DNA of 64,000 nt from Azorinus chamasolen (lineage: Eukaryota; Mollusca; Bivalvia; Cardiida; Solecurtidae): the NCBI GenBank assembly GCA_963576725.1, contig OY755244.1, positions 80,847,620-80,911,619 of the forward strand. Reading direction: 5' to 3'. The first letter of the stretch is position 1. Each line of letters starts with the position of its first letter. The notes under the pieces are model-generated. The model worked only from the letters and a program-made list of their open reading frames with translations, was not told where the DNA came from and did not search any database. Both the position numbers and the translations under genes were made by a program. This document shows positions 1 to 12,800 of this stretch, one piece after another.

Positions 1-159
1 AAATAAAGGTGCTAGAGTGATTTTTTGGTACAAATACATCTTTTGTGAATGCTAACTGATCAAAAGAAACCACAGTTTGCACTAAATTGTTACTATAATT
101 TTGTACCAAACTCTCGATTTTTTTTTATATAAATTTTATACTTTAGCTTTGTAAAAGTA

Positions 160-672
160 TAGTAAAACCCCTCTAAACCAGATGTTTAAATTAGTTTCAA
201 TGCCATTCTGTAGGACAGGTGGCAACTTAATGCAGGGTGAAAGTCATGCAGAAAGCTCCTTTCGAAGGCTTCTGCTTGACTTCCATCCTGCATTAAGTAG
301 CCATATGCCTAAACAAGAGCCGCATGCGGCGCCAACGCTCGTCTGATTTGGTGCTTGTCCAGCTAAAATTAAACATTTTTGAAAAAAATAAATGGCCATA
401 ACTCCAAAATTTTGAAATCAAGAGTTATCAAGAGGTCTTCCCCTTGATGAGATCCTCCAACCTATGAAGTTTCATGTTGATACCTCTTATACTTTTCGAG
501 TAATGAGCTACATTAAAGTTTTTGCATGCCGATGACGACAACGACGACAACAAGGAAGACGACAACGCCTACGACCCAGTGATCATAATAGCTAAACTTT
601 TATTCGAAACAGACAAGCTAAAAATCTAAATTCTTCTTTACTAAAATTATGGTTTAGAGGTGTTTTACAGTA
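160..672. mobile_element. CAG-type MITE (pogo/mariner-like ends) with an interspersed repeat inside
   Basis: Left end AGTAAAACCCCTCTAAACCA and right end TGGTTTAGAGGTGTTTTACA are inverted copies. The core (210-310) is a hairpin of the GCAGAAAGCTCC type seen in other CAG elements. About 310-590 is a separate repeat with the GGCCATAACTCC segment and a GACGACAACGACGAC tail, probably a later insertion. Confidence 0.6.
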
Positions 673-684
673 GTTTCATTATAC

Positions 685-855
685 CTGGACATGAATTGTT
701 GTTGCAGTCCTCAATCTGGCTGTCAAGACCTGTACAGTTATTACCATGTGGCACCCCTGGTGGATAATCACATACCCTGCCCCGTGTACGCTTCCCACCT
801 CCACAAGTCACAGCACAGTTACTCCAAACAGTCCAATCACTCCAGATACCATCAA
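685..855 (-). CDS. TSR-20 exon (last seen; gene continues to the left)
   Basis: 171-nt phase-1/phase-1 exon encoding VDGIWSDWTVW...CAVTCGGG...CPG. Six Cys. Acceptor TTCTAG, donor GTATAA. No stop or 3' end is visible further left, so more exons probably lie outside the window. A CAG-type MITE terminus at about 672 sits 13 nt beyond the donor. Confidence 0.88.
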
Positions 856-3800
856 CTAGAATTAGAGATGTCATCAACTGAAAGTCCTCCTGTATTGTGC
901 ATTCCCCTCATACAAATGCTTTTTAATGTCTTTGCAAACAGAGTAGACTCAGATCAGATGGTTCCTGTAGAAGCTGTCTCGTCAGGGTCTACTCTATTTG
1001 CTTATGGACTTATAATAGATCTGACTCTACAGCTTCTTCCAGTATCAAAACATTCTGATGTGATATGCCGTTATAAAAATTCAGTTAAGAAATATGCATG
1101 ATGTCTTTCATGAAAATCCATAGAGAAAAGGTTAAATCAATGAGAAAATATTTATAATACATCAATATATATGCAGTGTTTTGTTCAGGGTGGGTGTATG
1201 GATGGATGGATGCATGGACTTTGCAGCTTACACCATAAACTATAAGTGTGAAAACTGAGGAAGATGGATAATTCCCCCTGTGGGGCAATGGTCAAATAAA
1301 TCCTATACATACCTGGGCAGTCCGCAAGATTACAGACACTGGTTTCATTGGTGGCACCAAAACACTGTGATCCATGTGGAGCTGGATCATGGAAGACACA
1401 CGAGCGAGAACGTGTGTATGTGCCATTTCCACAGCTGCTTGAGCAAACACTGTATGCGGTCCAGTTTGACCAATGACCATTGACTGAAAGAAACAAATAC
1501 TTTAGTACTGTGAACTTAAACTTTTCAAAAATTATATTACTACCACATAAGCTGGCAGTAAGCACTCAGTATTGAACAATTCTTGATATTTCAATACATA
1601 CCTCATTTTCAAAAGTAACAGTATACTATACAGAACCATAATTAAGTGATTATAATTTTTCCACCAATCCCTTTTGACCACTCCTTATGGAAGTGTGGTA
1701 TGGTATTTGAGCTTAGTAAAGAAAACTGTATGGACAAATTTGGTAGTATTTAGAAAGTCATCATAACATTATTTCACAAAAGAAAAAAAAATGAATTCAA
1801 TTTTCAATGGATGATAGTTCAAATTTCACTAGAGCCATATCAGAAAAGTTAAGCTCATCCCTAGTGAGCATGCTTACAATGGCTTTAACAATAACAATAA
1901 AGTGTCACCTGAAATCTGGCCTAGCTGTGACTGCAGAACAGAAGACATTTAATCTTTCCCTAAATAGGTATTTTTAGACCCAACGTCTTTGAACAAACCT
2001 ACTGAGACAGAGCATTTACTAGAGAAAAGGAAAATTTTAAAATTGTGTAGTTTTCAAACCAATTTGATAAATCAAGCATTTGCTCTATTTATCACAATGG
2101 TTTCAAAAGGTGAAATTTACAGAGGCATCAACATGAGGGAATGGGTTAAGGTTTCCACTAACACCATAAGGAGAAACACCTCTACACCTTAATGGCCATG
2201 TTTGTCTATGAGAACTTTTCAGTTTAAAACTACAAATTACTGTAACTGGATCAAGTTCAATAACTTTTTCATTTTTGTTGCCATACTAAACAGAGTTCTA
2301 TGTCAAATCCAATTATTTGGACAAATTTGGAAGAAGGATCAATTAATGAACATCTACGTCAAGTCTCAGCAATTTCTATGATGTTCTGTTCATATGTTTA
2401 GAGGATCTCGTTTGAAACAAGGACAGATGGTAAAAAAGCCTCAATACGACTTAAGTTACAGTAATTCACCACTTTGCAGCTCCTTTGGCCCAAGATTAAC
2501 CCTTCGCTTGCTATTCATGTCAATATACCTACCTGTAAATAGTGAAGACCCAGATGAGACAGCTCCTGCAGGAGCTGTCTCATCAGGGTCTGCACTATTT
2601 ACAAGTTGATTGTGCAACCAGTGCACTCCACAGCAGTGACTGCACAGCGAAATACTTGTACACAGTGAAGATATATTTAAATATACAACAGGGCATGGGT
2701 AAAGAAGGAGAAAAGTACTTTAAAATTCAGCAAGCAAAGGGTTAATCCTATCCTTCATAAAAATGCATTCTCACACATTTGCAAATACACTTAACCCTTT
2801 ACTTCATATAAACACAGTTTCACACATTTGTAAACAGAGTAGATCCAAATCAGACGGTTCCTACCTAGGAGATGTCTGATCAGGGGCTGCTCTGTTTGCT
2901 TTTAACATGATTTAGATCTGATTGTACAATTTTTGTTCAAGCAAAGAATTTCAATGAAAAGTCTTTCATGAATAACTTTGAACAAGGCTCTAAGTTTGTA
3001 ACAACAAAGCTTGACTTTCAGTTTCAGAGATTGGTGATTTTTACATCTGGGTCCATGCTTATAAAACTTTTAGTTGAGTCTGAGTTCATTCTCAAGTTTT
3101 TGATTGGTCAGATGTGAGCCTTTGGCTCAAATCTGACCAATCAAAAGCTTGAGAACTCAAATCTGACCAAGCAAAAGCTTGAGAACGAACTCAGATTTAA
3201 CTAAAAAGCTTTATAAGCATGGACCCTGACCTTAAATTGTGATCTTGATTGTGATCTTGATTTAAGACCTAAGATGCTGAAAAATAGGTCCTGTGTATTG
3301 CCTTAAGAAGATACTATAAATAATTTTATACTTAATTTGTCCTTAAACCCATTTAGGAGATAGATCTTTGCTAATTTTCATATTAAATAGTGTGGCCATT
3401 TTAACCCTAAATTACTCCATATATGCCTTTCTATGCCTTTGCAAACAGAGCAGACCCAGATCAGACAGATTCCATAAGAGCCATCTGATCAGGGTCTGCT
3501 CTGCTTGCTTATGAACTAATACAGATACGATTCTACAGTTTCTGCCATGGCCAAAACTCCTGTTTTCTTTTCTTACATGAATATTCATGGAGTAAAGGGT
3601 TAAACCCATTCCCTCAAATTGATGCCTTTTGACGCCTCTTTCTGAAAAAAATTGTGAGATTTATCACTAAGGTTTTAAAACTACACAACTCTTAATTTTT
3701 CCTTTTCTCAAGTACATGTTCCTTTTCAGTAGATTTATTTCAAGGGGTCTGAAAATAGCCTATTGGGTATTGGGTTAAATTGTCATAGTGGTGGGGTAGT

Positions 3801-6800
3801 GATACATATCAGTAACATGGAAGAGAGAGCAGAGCTACAGGAGTTAGTAAAATGTCTTCCATATTTGTTTGCCAAACACTGTCTTGTCAGTACTCATTAG
3901 AGTTCTAACGAGTACCAATGAAATAGGGTTTAGACGAGACATCAGAGATTTAGATAGGTTATTATGTCTCTTGAAGAGCTCAGGGTCCATGCTTATAAAA
4001 CTTTTAGTTGAGTCTGAGTTCGTTATCAAGTTTTTGATTGGTCAGATTTGAGCCAAAGGCCAATCAAAAGCTTGAGAACTCAAATCTGACCAATCAAAAG
4101 CTTGAGAACGAACTCAGACTCAACTAAAAAGCTTTACAAGCATGGACCCTGGCCTGGAACCTATAAAACGTTTTGAGTCTGAGTTCGAAATCATGCTCAA
4201 ACTCCAGATTGGTAAGATTTTGACTTTGTCAAAATCGGACATATCTGATGCTTGAGTATGATTTCAGGCTGTATATACTCCAAATTGTGTAAATTTAGTC
4301 AAAATATGACTGGCACAATGCTTGAGAACGAAACCATACTCAGACTCAATTTTTTTATAGGCACCAAGCCTTAAGTGACAATCCATGCTTACTAGGACAA
4401 AGTTCCTCATTGCATGGCTGACTCTCCTTATATTCTCCTACACAAGTCTTCCCACGTGGAGCGGTGTCATCAAAGGAACATCGCCTGTCTCGAGACTGAG
4501 TGCCATTGTTGCATGTCTTGGAGCAATCTGACCATTTTCCCCACTCCGTAAAAACACCATCCACTGAAAGTAGAACATGTTAGAGCTGATCCTTGAGAAA
4601 AGGTCAATGAAGCTTTTTGCAAACAGTTAAGACTATGATCAAATGCCTGTCTGAAATACAACTTCTTATCAGAACATTATACTCTGACAGCATATACAGT
4701 TTACTTGAGATTACTCGATAGTATTCTGGACACACGACTAAACTGACATTTGCACATTCAGATCATCTACTCTGTTGGCAAATGTGTTAGGTCTTTGTTA
4801 CAGAGTAAAGGGATAACCCTTTCCTTCATATAAATGCATTTTCATGCTTTTACATGAAGAGTAGACCCAGATCAGATGCCTCTTGTAGGAGCCATCTGAT
4901 CAGGGTCTGCACTGTTTGCTATTAATGAAATTATATAGATCTGATCCTACAGTTTTTGTCTAAGCTAATATTTCCCGTTTAAATGTTTTTCCTTTTAACC
5001 CTTTCCCTCATAGAAACGTGTTTTCACGCATTTGCAAACAGAGAAGACCCAGATCAGACGGCTCCTAGAGGAGCCGTCTGATCAGGATCTGCTCTGTTTG
5101 CTTTTGACATGCTATAAATCTGGTTTTACAGTTTTTGTCAAAGCAAAAAAATAATCCTTGGAAAATTTATATTATAGAATTTCAGCTAATAAATATTCAT
5201 GATGTCATTATTTCTTACATGAATACAGAACAGGGAAAGGGTTAAATCATTACCTAATAAATACTTCATATATTCATGAAGTGATCAATTCATGCAAAAA
5301 TGGTCATTAGCCAAAGGGTTAACCCTTTACTCCATGAATATTCATGAAAGAAATAATGACATCATGAATATTAATTAGTTGATTTTTTTCTAATGACATT
5401 GATGCAGAAAGTTTAGGCCATGGAAGAAACTGTAGAATTATATCTACACCATGTCTTAAGCAAACAGAGCAGACCCTGATCAGACGGCTCCTACAGGAGT
5501 CATCTGATCTGGGTCTACTCTGTTTGCAAAGGGGTAGAAAGGCGTATTTTTTTAGTCAAGGGTGAAACAATGTTTAAATATTTTCATGTATTCAATTTTG
5601 AAAACTCAGTGTGTACCTGGACATAGGTTTGTGTTGCACACTGCTGATTCTGTCTCGTGTCCAGAGCAGTTCTTGCCCGGTGGATGACCTGCTGCAAACT
5701 CACACTTTCTTTTCCTGAACATAGTACCATTACCACAGGTCTGGGAACAGTTGGTGAACTCACTCCATTTGGACCACACACCATCAACTGAAAAACCAAG
5801 CTAAAATTAAAGGGGTAGCCTAGGGTTTTTTCCTGCTGTACATTCAATACATCATGAAAAATCTTCACACAAAAAATTATTTTCAGTAAATGTTAACAAT
5901 ATATTATCTCAACACAGCTTGATCCTTAAATGATATAAATTTAAAAAAAACAACTTCCCTCCCAAAAAACCTTATTTGAGGGATATAATCACTCAACTTT
6001 AAAAATATCAATCAAAATTTGTGATTAACACTTGAATACTCATCTAATAAATAATCACATCATGAATAATAATAAGATTATGGCACATGAACACAGGTTA
6101 TTTTGGCCATGGCAGAAACTATAGAATTATATCTATATAAGTCCACATAAGCAAACAGAGAAGAATCTAATCAGAGATGCTCCTATTGGGGCCATCTGAT
6201 CTGGATCCACTCTATTTGCCAAAAGTTCCAAGTCATCTAGATGAGGATAAGGGTTGATGAACTAAAACTTTTTAACCCTTTCCCTGTTCTATTGTTTAGT
6301 CCAAATTTTAATAACCACTGAATATTCATGAACAAAACAGTTATAATCAAATATGAAAGGTGGGACATTGCATCCATTTCAGAAAGTAAAGAAACATATC
6401 TATCAAATTCCATAAGCAAACAGAGCAGACCCTGATCAGACGGCTCCTCTAGGAGTCATCTGATCTGGGTCTACTCTGTTTGCAAATGAGCGAAAACACG
6501 TTTATATGAGGGAAAGGGTTAAACGTCTACACAGAGCAACAAATAATGGTGTGTACTAAAATACTAAAATCATCCTTTCTCCACTATACAATAACCTCTT
6601 TATTTCTCCACTAAACCCTAGGTTGTGACCACTCTTTATAATTGTCTCTTCGAGGCGATTCAAAAGAGCGCTCACAACACAGGGTTTGGTGGAGAAATAA
6701 TGAAGTTATTGTTGAAAATTGTTTTAATTTACACATTTTATCTGGACCTCTGGTCTACAACATGCCTTCCACTTGATGGAGGCAATATTAACCTACCTGG

Positions 6801-9800
6801 ACATGGACTGGTGCTACAATTCTGGGACTGGCTATACTCTCCTATGCAGCTTTTACCATGTGGGGCTATGTCACCAAATTCACACTTCCTCTGCCTAGAA
6901 GACAGGCCGCCATCACATGTGACTGGACAATTTGTCCACTGACTCCACATACCAAACTGACCATCAACTAAAAAACAAAGTGTAAACTTTAGCATTTCAA
7001 TATATTTGATCTACAGTAGAACCTTTCTTAAGTGGAAATTCATTTATTGAATAGAAGAGTCTTAAAAAAGCAGGTAGTCGCCTAATGCATGGCAAAAATA
7101 ATGCAGAAAGCTCCTATAGGAGCTTTTTGCATTACTTCTGACATGCATTAAGCTATAATCTACCTTAACCCTTTCCTCCATAGGCTATTTTTAGACCCAA
7201 CCTCTTTGAATGAATCTACCGAAAAGGAGCATATACTAGAGAAAAAGAAAATGTTATAATTGTGTAGTATAGAAACCATTGTGATAAATAGAGCATTTGC
7301 TCAAGAAGTGACTATTACAGAGGCATATAAAAGTGTATGGAGGAAAGGGTTAAAGACTCATAATTAGACTTATTTCTGATGGCCGCTTAACCCTTTCACT
7401 GTTTCATATTTATTTCAAATTTCAATACCTACTGAATATTTGTAGACACAATTTAGTTATAATGAAATATGGAAGGTGGAACATTGTAGCTATTTTAGAA
7501 AGTAAAGAAACAGATCTATAAAATTCTGTTAGCAAACACAGGAGACCCTGATCAGACGGCTCCTATAGGAGCCATCAGATCTGGGTCTACTCTGTTTGCA
7601 AATGCGTGAAAACACGTTTATATGAGGGAAAGGGATAAGACAGGTTCTACTGTAGTCTTATAATGTCATGGTAACTTTATTCTCAGATATAGACATATCT
7701 TAATATACCGGTAGATCTTAATATTTTTTTCAAAGCAAAACATTCCTTTAAAAAGTGTACATGATAAGAATTCAGCTAAGGAAATATTCATGATGTTTGT
7801 TATTTTTTACATGAGTACTGAACAGGGAAAGGGTTAACCTTTTCTCAGTTGAATATTTGAGTAAAAAAAAGACACATCATGAATAATTATTAGCTGAATT
7901 TTTATAATGATATATATGTACACAAGATCTATTGGTTTATGTAGATACTGTAGAGTTAGATATAGAGGATCTGGCATTAGTGTTCATTACAAATTGTTTT
8001 TATGAAACGAGTTTACTATATATTCATTATAGGAAACGAGTTTCATGGAAACAATTTGTAATGAACACAAATTTAAGATTCTTTTTATCACATAATCCTT
8101 AAACATGCCGTAGAAAAAGAAACAGGTTATAGCTGACGGCTGTTTTGGCCATTTCTTACAAACAGCATTGTAATACAACGGACAACGCACATGGTGCGCT
8201 ATGAATGGCTAACGCCTAAATGAGCGCTAACGATTGCTAATTTGCATAAAAAATGCACTAGTGCATTTTCTCAATTTACCGCACTGTTACGGCACTCCCA
8301 CAAGGCAGATTATGTGATAAATATTATAATTTCATAAGCAAACAGAGCAGACCCTGATCAGACAGATCCTACAGGAGCCATCTGATCTGGTTCTAATCTT
8401 TTTGCAAAGGCAGGAAAAAGTGTTTATATGGTGGAAAGGGTTAAGCTCATCAGTCAGCAAAAATGCAAGTTTTAAAATTTTCTAATACGATGTACATGTA
8501 TACATGACACGTGTTTCTATATGTATTTATACGAGTGCATGATATTAAAAGCCTCTTGATCAAAAGCCCCTTGGCTCCAAAATGACCAGGTGATTAAAAG
8601 CCCCTTGATGGAAATGCAAGGTAATCAAAAGCCCCCTGATGGAAAATGAAAAGTGATCAAAAGCCCCCCTGATAGAAAATGCAGGATGATCAAAAGCCCC
8701 GTGATAGAAAATGAAAGGTGATCAAAAGCCCCCTGATCAAAACACCCTTGGTCATAAATCCCTCCACCTAAAACAAGGGTGTCATAATTGGTTCCAAACT
8801 GTTTGCAACATTTTATATCGCAAGGATTAACCCTTTACTTCTTGCATATTTATATTAAACTCCATGTACATGTACTATAAATTTTATTGAATACAAAAGT
8901 ACTATGTAAAGTGATTTTTGCTTGTCATTCTGAACAGTATGGAATCTGATTATACAGGTCTTATTTGCAAACAGTGTAGACCCAGATCAGACATATCCTT
9001 TGGGAGCTTCTGATCTGCGACTACACTGCTTGCAAAGGCTTAAATATGAGTATTTAACAAGTAAATTGAATAGAAATTGGATAATGTGTTTTATCTGTAG
9101 TCTGTTGTTGCAGCTCCAAAGAGTTTGAATAAACAGACACTGAGTAATACTGTCTGATCAGTATCTAAACAGTTTGTCATTTTATTAACCCTTCGCCTGC
9201 TGTTCACGTCAATATACCTACCTGTAAATAGTGAAGACCCAGATGAGACAGCTCCTGCAGGGGCTGTCTCATCAGGGTCTTCACTATTTACAAGTTGATT
9301 GTGTAACAAATGCACTCCACAGCAGTGATTGCACAGCAAAATACTTGTACACAGTGAAGATATATGTAATTATATAACAGGACATGGGTAAAGAAGGAGA
9401 AATGTATTTTAAAATTCAGCAAGAGAAGGGTTAACTGTTTACCAATTGAACTGTATTTGTGCAAATAAAGCGTAGTTTTCAGATATTGAGCAGACATTAC
9501 TTTAAGCAGAAGACATTTATTAGGCAAAGGCTCTAAAGTTCAATTGTTCAATTATTACCTTCCCAACAGTTTTAATTCTGATGAAACACCAATAAACTCA
9601 TCAGGTCTCGAGGTTATAAAACTTTTTGGCGTTGAGTTCAGACTCAGACTCAGACTCAAACCCAACTCTAATCTGATTAAACATGACCTTTTTTTTAAAC
9701 ATGAAAGTTCTGATGTGCTTTAATACCAAGGGAATTTTCTATCAGGGGGCTTTGATCATCCTGTATTTTCTATCAGGAGACTTTTGATCACCTTGCATTT

Positions 9801-12800
9801 TCCATCAAGGGGCTTTTGATCACCTGGCCATTTTGGAGCCAAGGGGCTTTTGATCAAGGGGCTTTTGAGTGTCCCCCGTATTATACATGTACTTTTGTTT
9901 ATGAACTCACAAATGGGGCTATTTTTGACAATAATGAAGAAATGACAAAATGCTTGTGACCATGGCAGCAACTGTAGAATTAGATTTGATTAGTATTCAG
10001 TAGGCAAAAAAAGCCAAGGCTGATCATACTGCTCCTACAGGAGTTGTCTGATCTGGGTCTGTGTAATGGCATAAATTAACCCATTCCTCCATAGACAATT
10101 TTTAGACCCAACGTCTTTGAATAAATCTATCAAAAAGGAGCATTTAGTAGAGAAAAGGAACATGTTAGAATTATTTAGTATTGAAACCATTGTGATAAAT
10201 AGAGCATTTGCTCCTATGGAGCAAATGCTCTATTTATCACAATGATTTCAAGAAGTGACTATTACAGAGGCGTAGATATGTGTATTTATGGAGGAAAGGG
10301 TTAAAGGGGCTGTATTATTAGGTAAAGGATTAAACATGGCTAATTAACTGCTTACCATTATGATGTGTGTCAATTGTTTAGGTATAAGAAATTTAAATCA
10401 GGACAAAATCGATACCAGAAATTCAAATCAAATCTAGGTTAAATATTTGCAGTAAACATATATATTTCTGTCTTCGAATCTGACATGTAACATTCAATCC
10501 AGTATAAAGGTGACCTTGAAATCTGTTTCAGATTACTTAACTTCGACTTGTTGTTAAAAAGTTAAAAAGGCCCAGATGTCAGTTTATAAGGCATCTGTTC
10601 TGGTACCCGGCTATTGACAAAGGTTAGTGACATGTCCTGATTACCAGCAGAGCAACAGAGTAACTCTTTCCTCCATAGGCTATTTTTAGATCCAATCACC
10701 TTGAAAAATCTACCGAAAAGGAACATTAAGTAGAGAAAAGGAAAATTTTAAAATTTTGTAGTTTGAAACCATTGTGATAAATAGAGCATTTGCTCCTATA
10801 GGAGAAAATGCTCTATTTATCACAATGGTTTCATAAAGTGATTTTTATAGAGGCATAGAAAGGTGTATTTATGGAGGAAAGGGTTAAGGTGTATTGTAAC
10901 TCACACATTAACATTTGAGACTGTTCTAAAGAGTGGTCACAACACAGGATTTTGTGGAGAAATAAAGAAGTTATTCTTGAAAATGTTTCAATTTACACAT
11001 CTTATCTGGATCTCTGGATTACCAGGTTACAGATGAAGTTACCAATATAAATTTTTACCTGGGCACAAATTGGTGTTACAGGTTTTCTCTTCTCTTGAAC
11101 TGCCTGAACAATTTGCCCCATGAGGAGAACCAGCTGGAAAGTCACAGCTTCGGTCCCGTGATGCTGTTCCATTGCCACAGGTTAATGAACACATGCTCCA
11201 TGATGACCATGCTGACCAAGATCCGTCAACTAACAGTAAAAGGACTAATGTTACATATCACCATTTAAATCAACCCTTTACTCCATATAAGAAATAATGG
11301 CATCATGAATATAAACTAGATTAATTGTTATAAAAGGGATTTTTTTACCATGGCTGAAACTGTAGAATCAGATCAATAATATATCAACAGAGAAGACCCT
11401 GGTCAGACAGCTCCTACAGGAACATTTTTATAATAAATTCTATAATACCATTATTAACCCATTCCCTCATAGGCTAATTTTAGATCCAACCTCATTATTT
11501 ACCTATTACCTCATAGGCTATTTTTAGATCCAACCTCTTTGAATGAATCCTACCAGGAGGAGCATTGACTATAGAAATGGAAAATTTTAGAATTTTGTTG
11601 CTTAAAATGATTGTGGTAAATAGAGCATTTGCTCCTATAGGAGCAAATGCTCTATTTATCACAATTGTTTCAATAGATGTCTCTTTTACAGAGGTGTCAC
11701 AAGGCGTTAATATCAGGGTATAGGTTAAAAAGAGAAATGTTTGCTTTGACAGGCACTGTAGAATCACATCTATAATATTGATAAGCAAACTCAAAATCTG
11801 ATCAGACAGCTCCTACACAACCAGTCTGATCTGGGTCTTCTCTGTTTGCAGAGACGTGAAACTGCATCTATCATCAGATCAGATATTATAATGTTATCAG
11901 CATAATAATTAGGGCCCAACGAATACAGAAATTATATCAAGTTCAAATGAAAAATTATACCAAGTTAAAACGAAAAATCATATTATTTAGTTTCTTCGAT
12001 CGGTATGAATCGGTATGTTTCAATAAAGTTGAGCTGTTGTACATCTTAATGAGGAATTTGTTACAGTTGATTTTCAATTTATGCTTTTTGCATGAATTCA
12101 TGATTTTATTGTTTCTTACATGCATATTCATCAGTTAACCCATTCCCATTCTATTTTTAGATCCAACCTCTTTGATTAAATCTACCAAAAAGGAGCATTA
12201 ACTAGAGAAAAGGAAATTTTCAGAATTGTGTAGTTTTGAAAACATTGTGATAAATAGAGCATTTGCTCCTGTGGAGCAAATGCTCTGTTTATCAGAATGG
12301 TTTCACAAAGTGACTTTTACAGAAGCGTCAAAAGGCATCAATATGCGGGAATGGGTTAAAGGATTACCGGTAAATTAAGTATTGGCAATGGACAATCAAT
12401 GAAAATGGACACCAGACTTTCCAAATACCTCACCTTTATGATAGGTGATACACAAACAAATGTGGCATCATATATTCCTGATTGGCAGCGAAATAATCAA
12501 CAGTGGATTTGAGTTAGGTTCTGATCAGAACCGTCACAATAGTCAAAATAAATTTTAAACCTGTCAACCCTTTTTAACCCTGATCAAACAGTTCCTACTG
12601 GAGCCATCTCATCTGGGCCTACTCTGTTTGTATATGGTAGTAATTGTATACATTTAATATAAGCTAAAAGTAAAATATGATTTCTGTTCTCAGGAAACTA
12701 TTTCTACAATGTGCACCTTTCAGATGATTGATGCCTAGATAAACAAGACATCAGTACACATACCTGGACAGGCCCCATTGTTACACGGCTCTGATTGGTT

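Larger units (their letters stand above)
7011..7655. mobile_element. CAG-type MITE interrupted by two TTAA MITEs
   Basis: Left end CTACAGTAGAACC, right end GGTTCTACTGTAG. Inside are its own GCAGAAAGCTCCTATAGGAG hairpin, then a TTAA-B element (7165-7353) and a TTAA-A element (7387-7638). The TTAA elements are therefore younger than the host element. Confidence 0.65.

Noticed and set aside
2542..2745. Frames encoding MKTQMRQLLQELS-like peptides, found at six places
   Set aside because: They are readings of the TTAA-C MITE, not a gene family.
8543..8757. CRISPR-like appearance of regularly spaced GATCAAAAGCCCC repeats
   Set aside because: Units are contiguous with no unique spacers, the context is eukaryotic, and an inverted arm exists at 9731-9880.
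9225..9300. Rho-independent-type terminators at the MITE hairpins
   Set aside because: The hairpins are palindromic MITE centres in a eukaryotic genome, with no U tract at the expected place.
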